Shown in pieces: positions 10,484 to 19,516 of a stretch of 64,000 bases of DNA. A program made the translations under genes and the position numbers. The DNA comes from Lysobacterales bacterium (lineage in GTDB: Bacteria > Pseudomonadota > Gammaproteobacteria > Xanthomonadales > Xanthomonadaceae): contig JAFLDZ010000006.1 of the NCBI GenBank assembly GCA_017302135.1, positions 98,706 through 162,705 on the forward strand, given 5' to 3'. Below the pieces are notes generated by a model. That model had not been told where the DNA came from, did no database searches, and worked only from the letters and a program-made list of their open reading frames with translations. The stretch's first letter is position 1. Each line of letters opens with the position of its first letter.

Positions 10484-10605
10484 GCATCTCCCCCAGCGGT
10501 CCGGATCAGCGTGATGTTACTGCAGTCTGGTCGGCGGGTACCGTTACGACGGACGCCGATGGGAAGGCATAATCCTGTACTGGCCCGGGCAGTAAAGAGG
10601 CGACG

Positions 10606-12240
10606 ATGCGGTTTCGCAATGGTGTGCTGTGGCTGGCGTTGCTTGCGACAAGCGGGGGCGTGCACGCGTTCGACGAGGTGCGCACGCTGGTGGGCACGGT
10701 GTTCGATGACCGCGATGGCGACGGTCGGCAGGGCCGGGGCGAACCGGGTATCGCCGGTGTGGCGCTCTCGAACGGCCGCGCGCTGGCGATCACCGACGCT
10801 CGCGGGCGCTATCGCTTGCCGGTATCGCCCGGGCAGACGGTGTTCGCGATCAAGCCGGCGGACTGGCGTTTGCCGGGCGGCGATCCTGCGCGACCGGGCG
10901 CCTGGCGGCATCTGCCGGCAGGCGCGTCGCCGATGGCATCGCCCGCATTGAAGTACGGAGGCATTGCGGCCGGCCCGTGGCCCGATCGTTTCGATGTCGC
11001 GCTGCGTCGCGCGCCGGCCGACGATGGCTGGCTGGAAGTGCGCGTATTCGCCGATCCGCAGGTGAAGTCGTCCGTCGATGTGGGCTATTACGCCCGCGAC
11101 ATCGTCGACAGCGTGCTTGCCGACCGCGTGCATGCCGAAGCCGGCGAGGCACGACACGCTCCCGAGCTGGGATTGAGCCTCGGCGATATCGTCGACGACA
11201 AGCTGGACCTGTATCCGGCGCTGAACGCGGAAACCCGGCGCATCGGCGTGCCGTGGCTGCACGTTGCGGGCAATCACGATCTCGATTTCGATGCGATCCG
11301 CGATGAGGATTCGCTGCAGACGTTCCGCAATACCTTCGGTCCGGATACGTTCGCGTGGGAGGAGCACGGCGCGGTGTTCGTCGGCCTCGATGACGTGATC
11401 TATCGCCCCGGCGGCAGTCCTGCGTACATCGGCGGCTTGCGCGAAGACCAGTTCGCGTTTCTCGAAGCCTATCTGCTGCGGGTGCCGAAGAGCCGCCTGC
11501 TGGTGTTGGCGGTGCATATTCCGCTGTTCGAGCCGGACGGTCGCGACACGTTCCGCGATGCCGATCGTGCGCGCTTGTTCGCGCTGTTGCGCGATTTTCC
11601 GAAGGTGCTGATCCTCAGTGGCCACAATCACAGCCAGCAGCACTGGATGCACGACGCGCGCAGCGGTTGGCAGGGCGCCGCGCCGCTGCACGAATACAAT
11701 GTCGGCGCGGCCTGCGGTGCGTACTGGACCGGCGTGAAGGACGCCGCCGGCATTCCCGATACCACGATGCCCGACGGTACGCCGAACGGTTACGCCAGCC
11801 TCGGCATCGATCGCGATGGCCGCTATGCGCTGGGCTGGCACGCGGCGCGCGATCCGCAGGACAGCCAGATCGGTCTGCATGCGCCGAAAGTGCTGCGACG
11901 CGGCGCGTATCCCGCGTATGGCGTTTACGCGAATGTGTACATGGGCCGCGAAGATACCCGCGTCGAGTTCCGGATCGACGACGGCGAGTGGAAGCCGATG
12001 CGCCGCACCGTCGCGCCCGATCCGCGCGTGCTGCGCGAGAACATGCGCGATGCCGATGCCGACACCCTGCGCGGCTACGACCGTTCGGCGGAGGCCACGT
12101 TCTCGCCGCATCTGTGGCGCGGTACGCTGCCGACCGATCTCGCGGCCAGCGCGCATCGCATCGAGGTGCGCGCGTTCGACGCCTGGCGCGGCGAAGTGCG
12201 GGCGCTGACCGAGTACCGTCTGCACGACGCGGAACCATGA
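10606..12240 (+). CDS. Secreted calcineurin-like metallophosphoesterase
   Basis: A 544-residue protein with an N-terminal signal peptide ('VLWLALLATSGGVHA'), an SdrD-B-like Ig domain (~25-80, 'GTVFDDRDGDGRQGRGEPGI') and a calcineurin-like phosphoesterase core (~145-330). Metal-binding motifs are 'LGDIVDD', 'VAGNHDLDFD' and 'LSGHNHSQQH'. A C-terminal beta domain follows. This order matches the MetallophosN-Metallophos-MetallophosC proteins of Bacteroidetes and xanthomonads, which are periplasmic or outer-surface phosphoesterases of unknown substrate. It overlaps the next gene by 4 bp (ATGA). Confidence 0.9.
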   Translation: MRFRNGVLWLALLATSGGVHAFDEVRTLVGTVFDDRDGDGRQGRGEPGIAGVALSNGRALAITDARGRYRLPVSPGQTVFAIKPADWRLPGGDPARPGAWRHLPAGASPMASPALKYGGIAAGPWPDRFDVALRRAPADDGWLEVRVFADPQVKSSVDVGYYARDIVDSVLADRVHAEAGEARHAPELGLSLGDIVDDKLDLYPALNAETRRIGVPWLHVAGNHDLDFDAIRDEDSLQTFRNTFGPDTFAWEEHGAVFVGLDDVIYRPGGSPAYIGGLREDQFAFLEAYLLRVPKSRLLVLAVHIPLFEPDGRDTFRDADRARLFALLRDFPKVLILSGHNHSQQHWMHDARSGWQGAAPLHEYNVGAACGAYWTGVKDAAGIPDTTMPDGTPNGYASLGIDRDGRYALGWHAARDPQDSQIGLHAPKVLRRGAYPAYGVYANVYMGREDTRVEFRIDDGEWKPMRRTVAPDPRVLRENMRDADADTLRGYDRSAEATFSPHLWRGTLPTDLAASAHRIEVRAFDAWRGEVRALTEYRLHDAEP

Positions 12241-12833
12241 ACATGGTCGATGAAGCGACGAAACTTCCAGACGATCTGCCGGTACTGCCGTTCGCCGATG
12301 CGACCGTGTGGGAACACTGGCTGATCGCGAATGCCGCATCGAAAGGGCTGTGGCTGAAGATCGCGAAGAAGGACAGCGGCATCGCCACCGTCACCTATGA
12401 TCAGGCCCTGGAGGTCGCGCTATGCCACGGTTGGATCGACGGCCAGAAGCGCGGCTTCGACGGCGAGTATTTTCTGCAGCGGTTCACGCCGCGTCGACCG
12501 AAAGGGCTGTGGTCGAAGATCAATATCGGCAAAGTCGAACGTCTGATCGCCGAAGGCCGGATGCGCCCGGCCGGCCAGCGCGAAGTCGATGCTGCGAAAG
12601 CCGATGGCCGCTGGGATGCAGCCTACGACGGCGCGCGCAACATGGACGTGCCGCCGGAGCTGGCGGCGGCGTTGGCGAAAAACAGCAAGGCGCGCAGGTT
12701 TTTCGAAACGCTGGACAAGACCAACCGCTATTCGGTGTGCTGGCGGGTGCAGACCGCGAAGAAACCCGAGACCAAAGCCAAGCGGATCGAGACGCTGGTG
12801 GCCATGCTCGCGCGCGGCGAGAAGATTCACTGA
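12237..12833 (+). CDS. YdeI/OmpD-associated family protein
   Basis: A 198-residue protein of the YdeI/OmpD-associated family (bacteriocin-protection type). The family hallmarks 'VWEHWLIANAASKGLWLKIAKK', 'ALCHGWIDGQKRGFD' and 'FLQRFTPRRPKGLWSKIN' are all present. The C-terminal half is helical and ends with a Lys/Arg-rich segment. The start is set by the ATGA overlap with the phosphoesterase gene, so the two are co-translated. The biochemical role of the family is not established. Confidence 0.88.
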   Translation: MNMVDEATKLPDDLPVLPFADATVWEHWLIANAASKGLWLKIAKKDSGIATVTYDQALEVALCHGWIDGQKRGFDGEYFLQRFTPRRPKGLWSKINIGKVERLIAEGRMRPAGQREVDAAKADGRWDAAYDGARNMDVPPELAAALAKNSKARRFFETLDKTNRYSVCWRVQTAKKPETKAKRIETLVAMLARGEKIH

Positions 12834-12892
12834 GTCGCATGGCACTGTTTCAAACGCCAGTTGCCGCGTCCGGTCGTTCCCACTGTCCGTCG

Positions 12893-12910
12893 TTCCCGCG
12901 TACGCGGGAA
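12893..12910. repeat. Palindromic repeat between convergent genes
   Basis: TTCCCGCG-TA-CGCGGGAA is a perfect 18-bp palindrome set in the context 'CGTTCCCGCGTACGCGGGAA' + CCCAGCG, a dispersed intergenic element common in high-GC proteobacteria. It lies in the 195-bp gap between two convergent genes (12237 + and 13029 -) and can form a hairpin at both 3' ends. Only one copy of this type was seen in the window. Confidence 0.6.
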
Positions 12911-13028
12911 CCCAGCGTCTTCAGTTTTTCATTGTTTGGAAAGGCACTGGATCCCCGCATCACCCGACACTCGCCTGTTGAAGGCCGCGGGGCTGACGAT
13001 CATTGGATGAACGCCGCTTCGCACCGCG

Positions 13029-13979
13029 TCATCTTTTCGATTTCGACGCTTTCTCGTCTTTCTGCTTCGCGGTTTTCTCGACGGTGGCGTTTGTGTTCTG
13101 CACCGGCGCGGGAATGGTGTAAACCACCTTCGGGCCCGGCACCAACTGCGACTGCCAAGCCTGCAGGCGCGGCAGGATCTGTTTGCCGATCTCGATCTGC
13201 GGCCGAGAGGGCCGGAAATCCTCGGCGTCCTCGCGTGCGGCGATGCGCGTTTTCGCGCTCTCGAATGCGGCGACGAAATCGGTGGTTTCGTTCAGCGCTT
13301 CGATGAGCCAGGCTCGGCCGAAATAGGTCGCGTCGGAATCCGCGCCGCAGCCGAATGACGGCCGGTTCTTGTGCGAGGCGGTGAGGATCAGGGTGTTCTC
13401 GTTCTTCAACGCGGACACGAAGCCGCCGGAATAGCAGGCGGAAATCACCAGCACGCGATTGCGGATGCCGGCATCGTCGAGCGCCGCGCGCAATTCGCGC
13501 GGATCGATCAGATCGAAATAACTCGGCGGCATCTGCACGAACAGCTGATGCTGCGGCGTGCCGTGCATGGTCATGAACAGCAGCAGCACATCCTGCTCGG
13601 GGTCCATCGTCTTGCCGATCCCCGCCAGCGCGGCGCGCAGGTTCTCCAGCGTCGCCAGCGGCTTCGGTACGCGATCGAGACTGTCCTCATGATTGATCAG
13701 CGTCATCACGCGACCGCGCGCGCCGAAACGCTCGGTCATCAGCGTATCGAGGTAGGCGGTCTCGTTGCGGAACACATCCTCGGTGCTGTCGCCGCCGACA
13801 CCCACGACGTACAGATCCGGCACACCCGGGCGCTGCGGTGCGAGCGCGCTCAGCGCGGAGGCGAGCATCGCACGCTGACGTTCGCGCAGCACCGGGTCGG
13901 TGAGTCCTTTCGCGACGACGCTGTCGGTGACGCAGAGCATCGCCAGCACGCACAGCAGCAGGCAGCGCAGACGGGTCAT
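13029..13979 (-). CDS. C13 (legumain-like) family peptidase, exported
   Basis: A 316-residue caspase-fold cysteine peptidase of family C13. An N-terminal signal peptide ('[17 protein letters not shown]') precedes the core. The catalytic dyad is visible: His in '[10 protein letters not shown]' and Cys in '[13 protein letters not shown]', each after a hydrophobic strand as in legumain and caspases. The C-terminal ~40 residues are Lys/Thr-rich. The gene follows mtnC with a 4-bp overlap, so it is expressed with methionine salvage genes; a functional link is not known. Substrate and exact location (periplasm or outside) are unknown. Confidence 0.88.
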   Translation of the reverse strand: MTRLRCLLLCVLAMLCVTDSVVAKGLTDPVLRERQRAMLASALSALAPQRPGVPDLYVVGVGGDSTEDVFRNETAYLDTLMTERFGARGRVMTLINHEDSLDRVPKPLATLENLRAALAGIGKTMDPEQDVLLLFMTMHGTPQHQLFVQMPPSYFDLIDPRELRAALDDAGIRNRVLVISACYSGGFVSALKNENTLILTASHKNRPSFGCGADSDATYFGRAWLIEALNETTDFVAAFESAKTRIAAREDAEDFRPSRPQIEIGKQILPRLQAWQSQLVPGPKVVYTIPAPVQNTNATVEKTAKQKDEKASKSKR

Positions 13980-14707
13980 GGCGCGGGCGCGACTCCTTCG
14001 TCAGCGATGTCTTCGGGGTCGATCCGGTCGAAACGCTCGGCGCGCGGATGGCCGTGGGTGGCAGCGTCGAATCGCGGCTGCGGGTAATCCTCGATGCGAT
14101 CGACCAGCACCGTGCGCATGCCGGCCTCGCGCGCGGCGTCGAGTTCTTCGACCACATCGGACAGGAACAGGATGTCGCCGGCGGGACGGTCGAGCCGGCG
14201 CGCGATCTCGCGGTAGCTGCTGACCTCGCGCTTGTGCCCGACTTCGGTATCGAACCAGCCGCCGAACAGCGCGGTGAGGTCGCCGGCATCCGTGTGGCCG
14301 AAGAACAGTTTCTGCGCCGGCACCGAACCCGAGGAATACACTGCCAGCGGATATCCGGCGGCGTGCCACTGCCGCAGCATCGCCGCAGCATCGGGATAGA
14401 TGTGCGCGGTGAAATCGGCGCTGTCGTAGCCTTCGCCCCAGATCATGCCCTGCAGCGCTTTCAGCGCGGTGTGCTTGCGGTCTTCGTCGATCATCCCCTG
14501 CAGGATCTCGACGATCACATCGTCGCTGCAGACGGCGCCGTGCTCGGTCGCGACGGCATCCAGCCAGCGGCGCACGTCCTCGCGTTGCCCGTGCGCGCGA
14601 ACGAATCCTGGCAGCGCCTTGCGCGCGTACGGAAACAGCACATCCTTCACGAACGAGATGCTGCTGGTGGTGCCTTCGATGTCGGTGAGGATCAGTGGAG
14701 TCGTCAT
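13976..14707 (-). CDS. mtnC: Enolase-phosphatase E1 (acireductone synthase)
   Basis: HAD-family enzyme of the methionine salvage pathway. It enolises and dephosphorylates diketo-methylthiopentyl-phosphate to the acireductone used by MtnD. The 243 residues match the family. The nucleophile motif is '[20 protein letters not shown]' and the later motifs are '[18 protein letters not shown]' and '[13 protein letters not shown]'. Middle gene of mtnB-mtnD-mtnC-peptidase, 13 bp after mtnD. Confidence 0.96.
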   Translation of the reverse strand: MTTPLILTDIEGTTSSISFVKDVLFPYARKALPGFVRAHGQREDVRRWLDAVATEHGAVCSDDVIVEILQGMIDEDRKHTALKALQGMIWGEGYDSADFTAHIYPDAAAMLRQWHAAGYPLAVYSSGSVPAQKLFFGHTDAGDLTALFGGWFDTEVGHKREVSSYREIARRLDRPAGDILFLSDVVEELDAAREAGMRTVLVDRIEDYPQPRFDAATHGHPRAERFDRIDPEDIADEGVAPAP

Positions 14708-14720
14708 CGGGAAGGCGGGT

Positions 14721-15278
14721 TCAGTTTGCCGGAGTCATTTCATAACGCGGAAACCGCTGCGCGATGTCCGTCCCCGTGAAATGCCCGACCCAGCCGTCCG
14801 GCTGCTGGAAGAAGCGGATCGCGACGAAGCTCGGCGCCGGGCCCATGTCGAACCAGTGGGTGGTGGCATCGGGCACCGAGATCAGATCGCCGGCTTCGCA
14901 GAGGACTTCATAGACCTTGCCGTCGACGTGCAGGCTGAACAGCCCGGAGCCGGCGACGAAGAAGCGCACTTCGTCTTCCTTGTGGAGATGCTCGTCGAGG
15001 AATTTTGCGCGCATCGCCTCGCGGTTCGGGTTGTCCGGCGCGATGCTGACGACATCGATCGTGGTGAAGCCGCGCTCGGCGCTGATCCGGTCGATGTCCG
15101 TTTGATAGGCGGCGATGATCGCTTCGGACGGGTCGCCGGGCTGGATCGGCTGCGTCGTGCGCCACTGCTCGAAATCCACGCCGATCGTCGACAGCGTTTC
15201 GGCGATCGTCGCGTGGTCGTGGGCGATCGACAGCGGGGCGTCGGGGCGGTCGTCGGCGAAGATGCGCAGGCGGCTCAT
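14721..15278 (-). CDS. mtnD: Acireductone dioxygenase
   Basis: Cupin metalloenzyme of methionine salvage. With Fe2+ it gives the keto acid precursor of methionine; with Ni2+ it gives an off-pathway product. The 185 residues carry the ligand set in '[19 protein letters not shown]' (two His and one Glu) and a later His in '[15 protein letters not shown]'. Transcribed after mtnB across a 112-bp gap holding a palindrome, and before mtnC. Confidence 0.97.
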   Translation of the reverse strand: MSRLRIFADDRPDAPLSIAHDHATIAETLSTIGVDFEQWRTTQPIQPGDPSEAIIAAYQTDIDRISAERGFTTIDVVSIAPDNPNREAMRAKFLDEHLHKEDEVRFFVAGSGLFSLHVDGKVYEVLCEAGDLISVPDATTHWFDMGPAPSFVAIRFFQQPDGWVGHFTGTDIAQRFPRYEMTPAN

Positions 15279-15356
15279 GGCGGGTTGTCCTTGAAAGCGA
15301 CGTGGGTCGGGTGACTATGGGGGAGGGTGGAGCATGGATCAATGTCGTTGAGGTTT

Positions 15357-15386
15357 TGTGGGAACGGCTGGTCAGCCCCTCCCACA
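15357..15386. repeat. REP-type palindrome between mtnB and mtnD
   Basis: TGTGGGA (15357-15363) pairs with TCCCACA (15380-15386). Inside it GGCTG pairs with CAGCC around a 2-nt loop, and two internal mismatched dinucleotides separate the stems. This is the layout of the TGTGGGAGCGGCTTCAGCCGC-type REP elements of xanthomonads and pseudomonads. It could attenuate or protect the mtnB-mtnD transcript. Confidence 0.6.
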
Positions 15387-15390
15387 GCGA

Positions 15391-16026
15391 TCATCCACGC
15401 AGACGCAGCAGATCCAGCTCGCAGCCCAGCAGGAACTCGAACGCATCCAGATGCCGCCGTGCCTCGGCCATCGTCCGGCCCCAGGCGTACAGGCCATGAC
15501 CATCGATCAGATAGCCCCACATCGGGCCGGCGTCGAGCAGGGTTTCGACCTGCGCCGCCAGCGCCGGCATGTCCTGGGTGTTCGGCAGCACCGGCAGATC
15601 CAGTTCGGTCTCGTGGGTGTGGTTGCCGGCGAACGCCTTCAGCAGTTCGTAGCCTTCCAGATGCACCCTGCCGGCGTTGCCGTACAGCCGCGAGGCGACG
15701 GTCTGGTTGTGCGAATGGGTGTGCAGCACGCAGCCAATCTCCGGAAACCGCCGGTAGAGCTGGGTATGGAGCAGGGTTTCGGCGGAGGGCCGGTGGTCGC
15801 TGCCGACGGCGCGGCCATCGAAGTCGACGACCATGATGTCATCGCGGGTCAGGCGGCCCTTGTCGCGGCCGGAAACGGTGATCGCGGCGTGACGGTCGTC
15901 GAGGCGCTGGGAGAAATTGCTGCTGGTGGCGGGCGTCCAGCCGGCGACGGCCAGCTCGCGGATGTTGGCGATGAGTTCGTCGGCCAGCACCTGCAGCCGT
16001 GCGGTGTCGTAGGGGGCGATGTTCAT
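15391..16026 (-). CDS. mtnB: Methylthioribulose-1-phosphate dehydratase
   Basis: Class II aldolase-fold zinc enzyme dehydrating 5-methylthioribulose-1-phosphate in methionine salvage. The 211 residues include '[16 protein letters not shown]', the zinc His pair in '[11 protein letters not shown]' and a third His in '[11 protein letters not shown]'. The ATG at 16026 gives the normal N-terminus; the open frame extends further upstream but without family character. First gene of the mtnB-mtnD-mtnC operon. Confidence 0.95.
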   Translation of the reverse strand: MNIAPYDTARLQVLADELIANIRELAVAGWTPATSSNFSQRLDDRHAAITVSGRDKGRLTRDDIMVVDFDGRAVGSDHRPSAETLLHTQLYRRFPEIGCVLHTHSHNQTVASRLYGNAGRVHLEGYELLKAFAGNHTHETELDLPVLPNTQDMPALAAQVETLLDAGPMWGYLIDGHGLYAWGRTMAEARRHLDAFEFLLGCELDLLRLRG

Positions 16027-16067
16027 GGCGGGAAGTGTAGCGGAAGGCGTCGTTGGTTCTTGGCCAG

Positions 16068-16086
16068 AATGAGAACAATTCCTGTT
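16068..16086. promoter_or_regulatory. Possible Fur-like box in the mtnB / HiPIP divergent region
   Basis: AATGAGAACAATTCCTGTT matches 14 of 19 positions of the Fur-box form AATGAGAATNATTCTCATT. It lies 42 bp upstream of mtnB (minus) and 143 bp upstream of the HiPIP start (plus), so if real it more likely controls mtnB. The right half is degenerate, so this is tentative. Confidence 0.3.
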
Positions 16087-16228
16087 CGTGCGACGGGAAA
16101 AACAGCTTGGTAGCATGCGCGCAGCCGGGACGCTGAATGGCACGCTGCGGCTTGATCCAGCGCAAGGCCGACGCCCTCGCCATGGCCCGATAATCGTCTC
16201 CATCTCTCCCACAACACGGTGCTCTCCC

Positions 16229-16576
16229 ATGTCACAAGATATTTCCCGTCGCCGTTTCCTGACCATCGCCGTCGTCGCTGCGGCCAGCGCTCCGCTCGCA
16301 CTGCGTTCGCTCAGCGCCGAAGCCGCTGCCCCGGCACCCGCTGCCGCTGCCAAGCCGCTGCCCAAGCTCGCCCTGACCGACGCGACCGCCAAGGCGCTGG
16401 CCTACGCTGAAGACGCCACGAAAGTGAAGCACGCCGCATTCAAGGCCGGCAGCAACTGCGCCAACTGCAACTTCTACAAAGGCGCGAAAGGCTCGGCCAG
16501 CGGCCCGTGCACCCTGTTCCCGAAGAACAGCGTCGTCTCCAAAGGCTGGTGCAGCGCGTGGGCGAAGAAAGTCTGA
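16229..16576 (+). CDS. High-potential iron-sulfur protein (HiPIP), Tat-exported
   Basis: A 115-residue small periplasmic [4Fe-4S] electron carrier. A Tat signal '[17 protein letters not shown]' opens the protein, and a Pro/Ala-rich linker follows. The mature domain has the four cluster cysteines in '[11 protein letters not shown]', 'GPCTLFPKN' and 'KGWCSAW'. Export of the folded cluster protein by Tat fits the family. The start at 16229 was chosen to put the twin arginines near the N-terminus. A strong bidirectional terminator follows. Confidence 0.95.
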   Translation: MSQDISRRRFLTIAVVAAASAPLALRSLSAEAAAPAPAAAAKPLPKLALTDATAKALAYAEDATKVKHAAFKAGSNCANCNFYKGAKGSASGPCTLFPKNSVVSKGWCSAWAKKV

Positions 16577-16599
16577 TCCGCAAAATTTCGCGGGCATAA

Positions 16600-16627
16600 A
16601 AAACGGCGCGGAATTCCGCGCCGTTTT
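16600..16627. terminator. Bidirectional intrinsic terminator
   Basis: AAAACGGCGCGG pairs perfectly with CCGCGCCGTTTT around an AATT loop, giving a 12-bp stem flanked by A and T runs. It ends the HiPIP transcript on the plus strand and the convergent permease transcript on the minus strand. Confidence 0.85.
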
Positions 16628-16662
16628 CGTTTCAGTAACTGCTCCGGCATTGCGGCCGGGAA

Positions 16663-18204
16663 TTACGGGCCCGGATCGGGGCCCACGCGCACCAGCGGGT
16701 CGGCCGGCAGCTTTTCGCCATGGCCATGCAGCAAGGCTTCGTTGCCCGGAGCCATGTGGCTGCGCTTGCGGGCATAGATGAAGTAGATGATCAGACCGAT
16801 CACCGCCCAGATGCAGAAGAACTTGATGGTCGGGTTCCAGCCCAGGCTGAAGAACAGCAGCACGCAGCCGCCCATCGCCAGCGGGCCGACGAGCCAGATC
16901 AGCGGCGTGCGGAAAGGACGCAGGCGGGCCGGATCGGTGCGGCGCAGGATCATCACGCCTGCTGCCACCATGAAGAACGCGAACAGCGTGCCGGCATTCG
17001 AGATGTCGGCCAGGATGTCCACCGGGAACACCGCAGCGAAGCAGGCAACGAAGATGCCGGTGATCCAGGTGACGACGTGCGGCGTGTGGTACTTCGGATG
17101 CACCTTCGAGAATGTCGCCGGCATCAGTCCGTCGCGCGACATCGTGAACAGGATGCGGGTCTGGCCGAACATCATCATCAGCACCACCGAAGGCAGCGCC
17201 AGGATCGCGGCGCCGGCGACCAGGTCGCCGATTCTCGGCCAGCCGATCTCGCGCAGCACGAACGCCAGCGGTTCCTTCGACATCGACAGTGGGCCACCCG
17301 GCTGCGCGCCCAGCGCACCGACCGCTGCGTAAGCCACCAGCAGGTAGAAGACCGTGCAGATGGCGAGCGAACCGATCAAACCGATCGGAATATTTCGGTT
17401 CGGGTTTTTGGTCTCCTCCGCAGCGGTGGAGACTGCGTCGAAGCCGACGTAAGCGAAGAAGATCGATGCCGCGGCCCCCAGCACGCCCACGCCCGACAGC
17501 GGCGTGCCCCAGCCATTGGGCAGCATCGGCGTGAAGTTGGCGCTGTCCACTGCCGGGAAGGCCAGTGCGATGAACGCGGCCAGGGCCACGATCTTGATCA
17601 TCACCAGCACCGCAGTGACCTTGGCGGATTTGGACGTGCCCATCACCAGCAGCCAGGTGACCAGCAGCGCGAGCATGAACGCGATCAGGTTGAAGCCGCC
17701 CTTGTGGGTCACGCCATCGACCATGTGCACGGAGGTGACGCCATCGACGTGCTCGGTGTAGAACGGGCCGGCGGTCAGGAAATCGGGTAGTCCCATCCCG
17801 TGGAAGGCGAGGAAACCGTTGGCGTAACCGGACCATCCCACCGAAACCGCACCGGCTGCGACTGCATATTCGAGAATCAGCGCCCAGCCGACCATCCATG
17901 CGATGAGTTCGCCCAGCACTGCATACGAATAGGTGTACGCGGAGCCGGAGACCGGCACCATCGCCGCGATTTCGGAATAGATCAGCGCGGTCAACGCGCA
18001 GACGATACCGGCGATCACGAACGAATACATCATGCCGGGACCGGCCTTGTTGGCGGCGACGGCGGTGAGGACGAAGATACCGGTGCCGATCACGGCGCCG
18101 ACACCCAGCATGGTCAGGTCGAACGCGCCGAGCTGGCGCTTCAGCGATCGCTTTTCGGCGGTCGCCAGAATCAGATCGAGTGGCTTCTTGCGCTGGAACA
18201 GCAT
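16663..18204 (-). CDS. APC-family amino acid permease
   Basis: A 513-residue inner-membrane transporter of the APC superfamily (YfnA / cationic amino acid transporter branch) with about 12 hydrophobic helices. Family motifs include 'GVGAVIGTGIFVLTAVAANKA' split over TM1 and 'FFAYVGFDAVSTAAEETKNP'. The ATG at 18204 is preceded by GGGGAG at ideal spacing; the frame stays open upstream but lacks family sequence. Substrate is not predictable beyond amino acids. It is monocistronic between a shared terminator and a divergent Nudix gene. Confidence 0.92.
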   Translation of the reverse strand: MLFQRKKPLDLILATAEKRSLKRQLGAFDLTMLGVGAVIGTGIFVLTAVAANKAGPGMMYSFVIAGIVCALTALIYSEIAAMVPVSGSAYTYSYAVLGELIAWMVGWALILEYAVAAGAVSVGWSGYANGFLAFHGMGLPDFLTAGPFYTEHVDGVTSVHMVDGVTHKGGFNLIAFMLALLVTWLLVMGTSKSAKVTAVLVMIKIVALAAFIALAFPAVDSANFTPMLPNGWGTPLSGVGVLGAAASIFFAYVGFDAVSTAAEETKNPNRNIPIGLIGSLAICTVFYLLVAYAAVGALGAQPGGPLSMSKEPLAFVLREIGWPRIGDLVAGAAILALPSVVLMMMFGQTRILFTMSRDGLMPATFSKVHPKYHTPHVVTWITGIFVACFAAVFPVDILADISNAGTLFAFFMVAAGVMILRRTDPARLRPFRTPLIWLVGPLAMGGCVLLFFSLGWNPTIKFFCIWAVIGLIIYFIYARKRSHMAPGNEALLHGHGEKLPADPLVRVGPDPGP

Positions 18205-18388
18205 TGAAAACTCCCCGGAAAGGCTTGCGAAAGTCGCCGACGGTGGATGCCGGCACGGTAACTTGGCGACCATACCCGGCCAGCCGTCATGGCACAAGTT
18301 CAGTTTCGGGCAGGCGGGCACCAGGTCTCGGCGCCGATGTGTGCCGCAGGCGATAATCCGCATCGACCCGTCGATGGTGCGCCGCAGC

Positions 18389-18949
18389 ATGAATCACATC
18401 GCCTCACTCGCCCCGTCGCTTGCGGCGGCTTTCGCCGAATACGACCGCGCGTGGCCGCAGGAGGGCGGCGCAGGCGCGATGTTCCTGGCGCTGCTCGGCG
18501 ATGCGGAAGATCCCTTCGCGCGTGCGCGTCTGACCGGCCACTTCACCGCTTCGGCCTGGCTGGTCGACGGGACCGGCGAACGTCTGCTGATGACCCATCA
18601 CCGCAAGCTCGACCGCTGGCTGCAGCTCGGCGGCCACGCCGATGGCGATCGCGACCTGGCGGCGGTGGCGCTGCGCGAGGCCGAGGAGGAGTCGGGGCTG
18701 AGCGATCTGGTGGTGTTGCCGGAGATCTTCGATCTGGACCGGCACTGGATTCCCGAACGCGGTGATGTGCCGGGGCATTGGCATTACGACGTGCGTTACG
18801 TGGTGCGCGCGACCGGCAGCGAGGATTTCGTGGTCAGCGACGAATCGCATGCGCTGGCGTGGCGCGGCATCGTGGGGTTGCGCGACGATCCGGGTCTCGA
18901 TCCCTCAATCGCGCGCATGCGCACGAAATGGGTGAGCAAGCACGCTTAG
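18389..18949 (+). CDS. Nudix hydrolase
   Basis: A 186-residue Nudix protein. The Nudix helix is seen as 'LGGHADGDRDLAAVALREAE' followed by EESGL. The catalytic REAEEESG part is intact; the first Glu of the canonical GX5E is replaced in the GHADGD form, a variant known in this family. It is preceded by a helical N-terminal segment of ~45 residues. Substrate unknown (nucleoside diphosphate derivative). Its stop codon touches the first of two direct repeats that can fold into hairpins. Confidence 0.88.
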   Translation: MNHIASLAPSLAAAFAEYDRAWPQEGGAGAMFLALLGDAEDPFARARLTGHFTASAWLVDGTGERLLMTHHRKLDRWLQLGGHADGDRDLAAVALREAEEESGLSDLVVLPEIFDLDRHWIPERGDVPGHWHYDVRYVVRATGSEDFVVSDESHALAWRGIVGLRDDPGLDPSIARMRTKWVSKHA

Positions 18950-18986
18950 TCGATGCCCTATCGGCATCGACTGTGCCTGCGAACGC
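18949..18986. repeat. Direct repeat copy 1 with internal hairpin
   Basis: A 38-bp unit, identical to 19057-19094. It contains GTCGATGCC (18949-18957) and GGCATCGAC around a CTATC loop, a perfect 9-bp stem, followed by 'TGTGCCTGCGAACGC'. It begins at the last base of the Nudix stop codon and probably acts as a 3'-end hairpin between convergent genes. Confidence 0.75.
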
Positions 18987-19056
18987 CCGGCCAAGGATGG
19001 CCGGGCCGGGCGATCCGGAAGATGCAGAGGCCGCGCCAGGGATGGCATCGGGTTGC

Positions 19057-19094
19057 GTCGATGCCCTATCGGCATCGACTGTGCCTGCGAACGC
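19057..19094. repeat. Direct repeat copy 2 with internal hairpin
   Basis: Second exact copy of the 38-bp unit, 70 bp after copy 1 and 11 bp before the stop of the convergent lipoprotein gene. The 70-bp spacer contains its own short palindrome GGCC-aaggat-GGCC. Two copies in one intergenic gap suggest a small dispersed repeat family rather than a CRISPR. Confidence 0.75.
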
Positions 19095-19105
19095 AGGCGT
19101 GCCGG

Positions 19106-19516
19106 CTATTCGATGTTGCTTTCCAGCGCGCCAAGCGTCGCGCTGACGGCGGCATCGTCGCGGTAGCGGGTGCGCAGCCGCAGCAGTTCGGCATCGGTGC
19201 CAGTGCACAGTTCACGCACCGCCGTTTCGATCTGGCGGCGGCGTTCCCCGTCCGGGTCATTGGCGGGTTCCGGGATGGGCTCGCCGCGAAAATGATCGCA
19301 GCCCTCGCGTTGATCGAGGAACAGGCGCACTTCGTGCGGATAGTCGCACCAGTTCGGCCGACTCCTCGGTGCGTCCGGCACTTCGCACAGCGAGCGCTCG
19401 CGCAGGCTCAGATGCCCTTCCGGCCGCGGATCTTCGAATGTCGCGAACGGCTGGGCGGCACAGCCACCCAGCGCGAACACGGCCAACACCGTCAGCGGAT
19501 GCCGTTTCATCGTCAT
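19106..19516 (-). CDS. Small lipoprotein translationally coupled to efpL
   Basis: A 136-residue hypothetical lipoprotein. Signal and lipobox read 'HPLTVLAVFALGGCAAQPFA'. The mature part is polar, with four cysteines, a 'SLCEVPDAPRSRPNWCDYP' segment and a charged helical C-terminus. I do not recognise a family. The start ATG shares a base with the efpL stop (TAATG), so translation is probably by re-initiation after efpL. The ATG two codons downstream is an alternative start. Confidence 0.75.
   Translation of the reverse strand: MTMKRHPLTVLAVFALGGCAAQPFATFEDPRPEGHLSLRERSLCEVPDAPRSRPNWCDYPHEVRLFLDQREGCDHFRGEPIPEPANDPDGERRRQIETAVRELCTGTDAELLRLRTRYRDDAAVSATLGALESNIE

Noticed and set aside
18949..19094. 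Minimal CRISPR (two repeats, one spacer)
   Set aside because: Repeats contain a strong self-complementary stem, are only two, and lie tightly between convergent gene ends; a palindromic intergenic repeat fits better.
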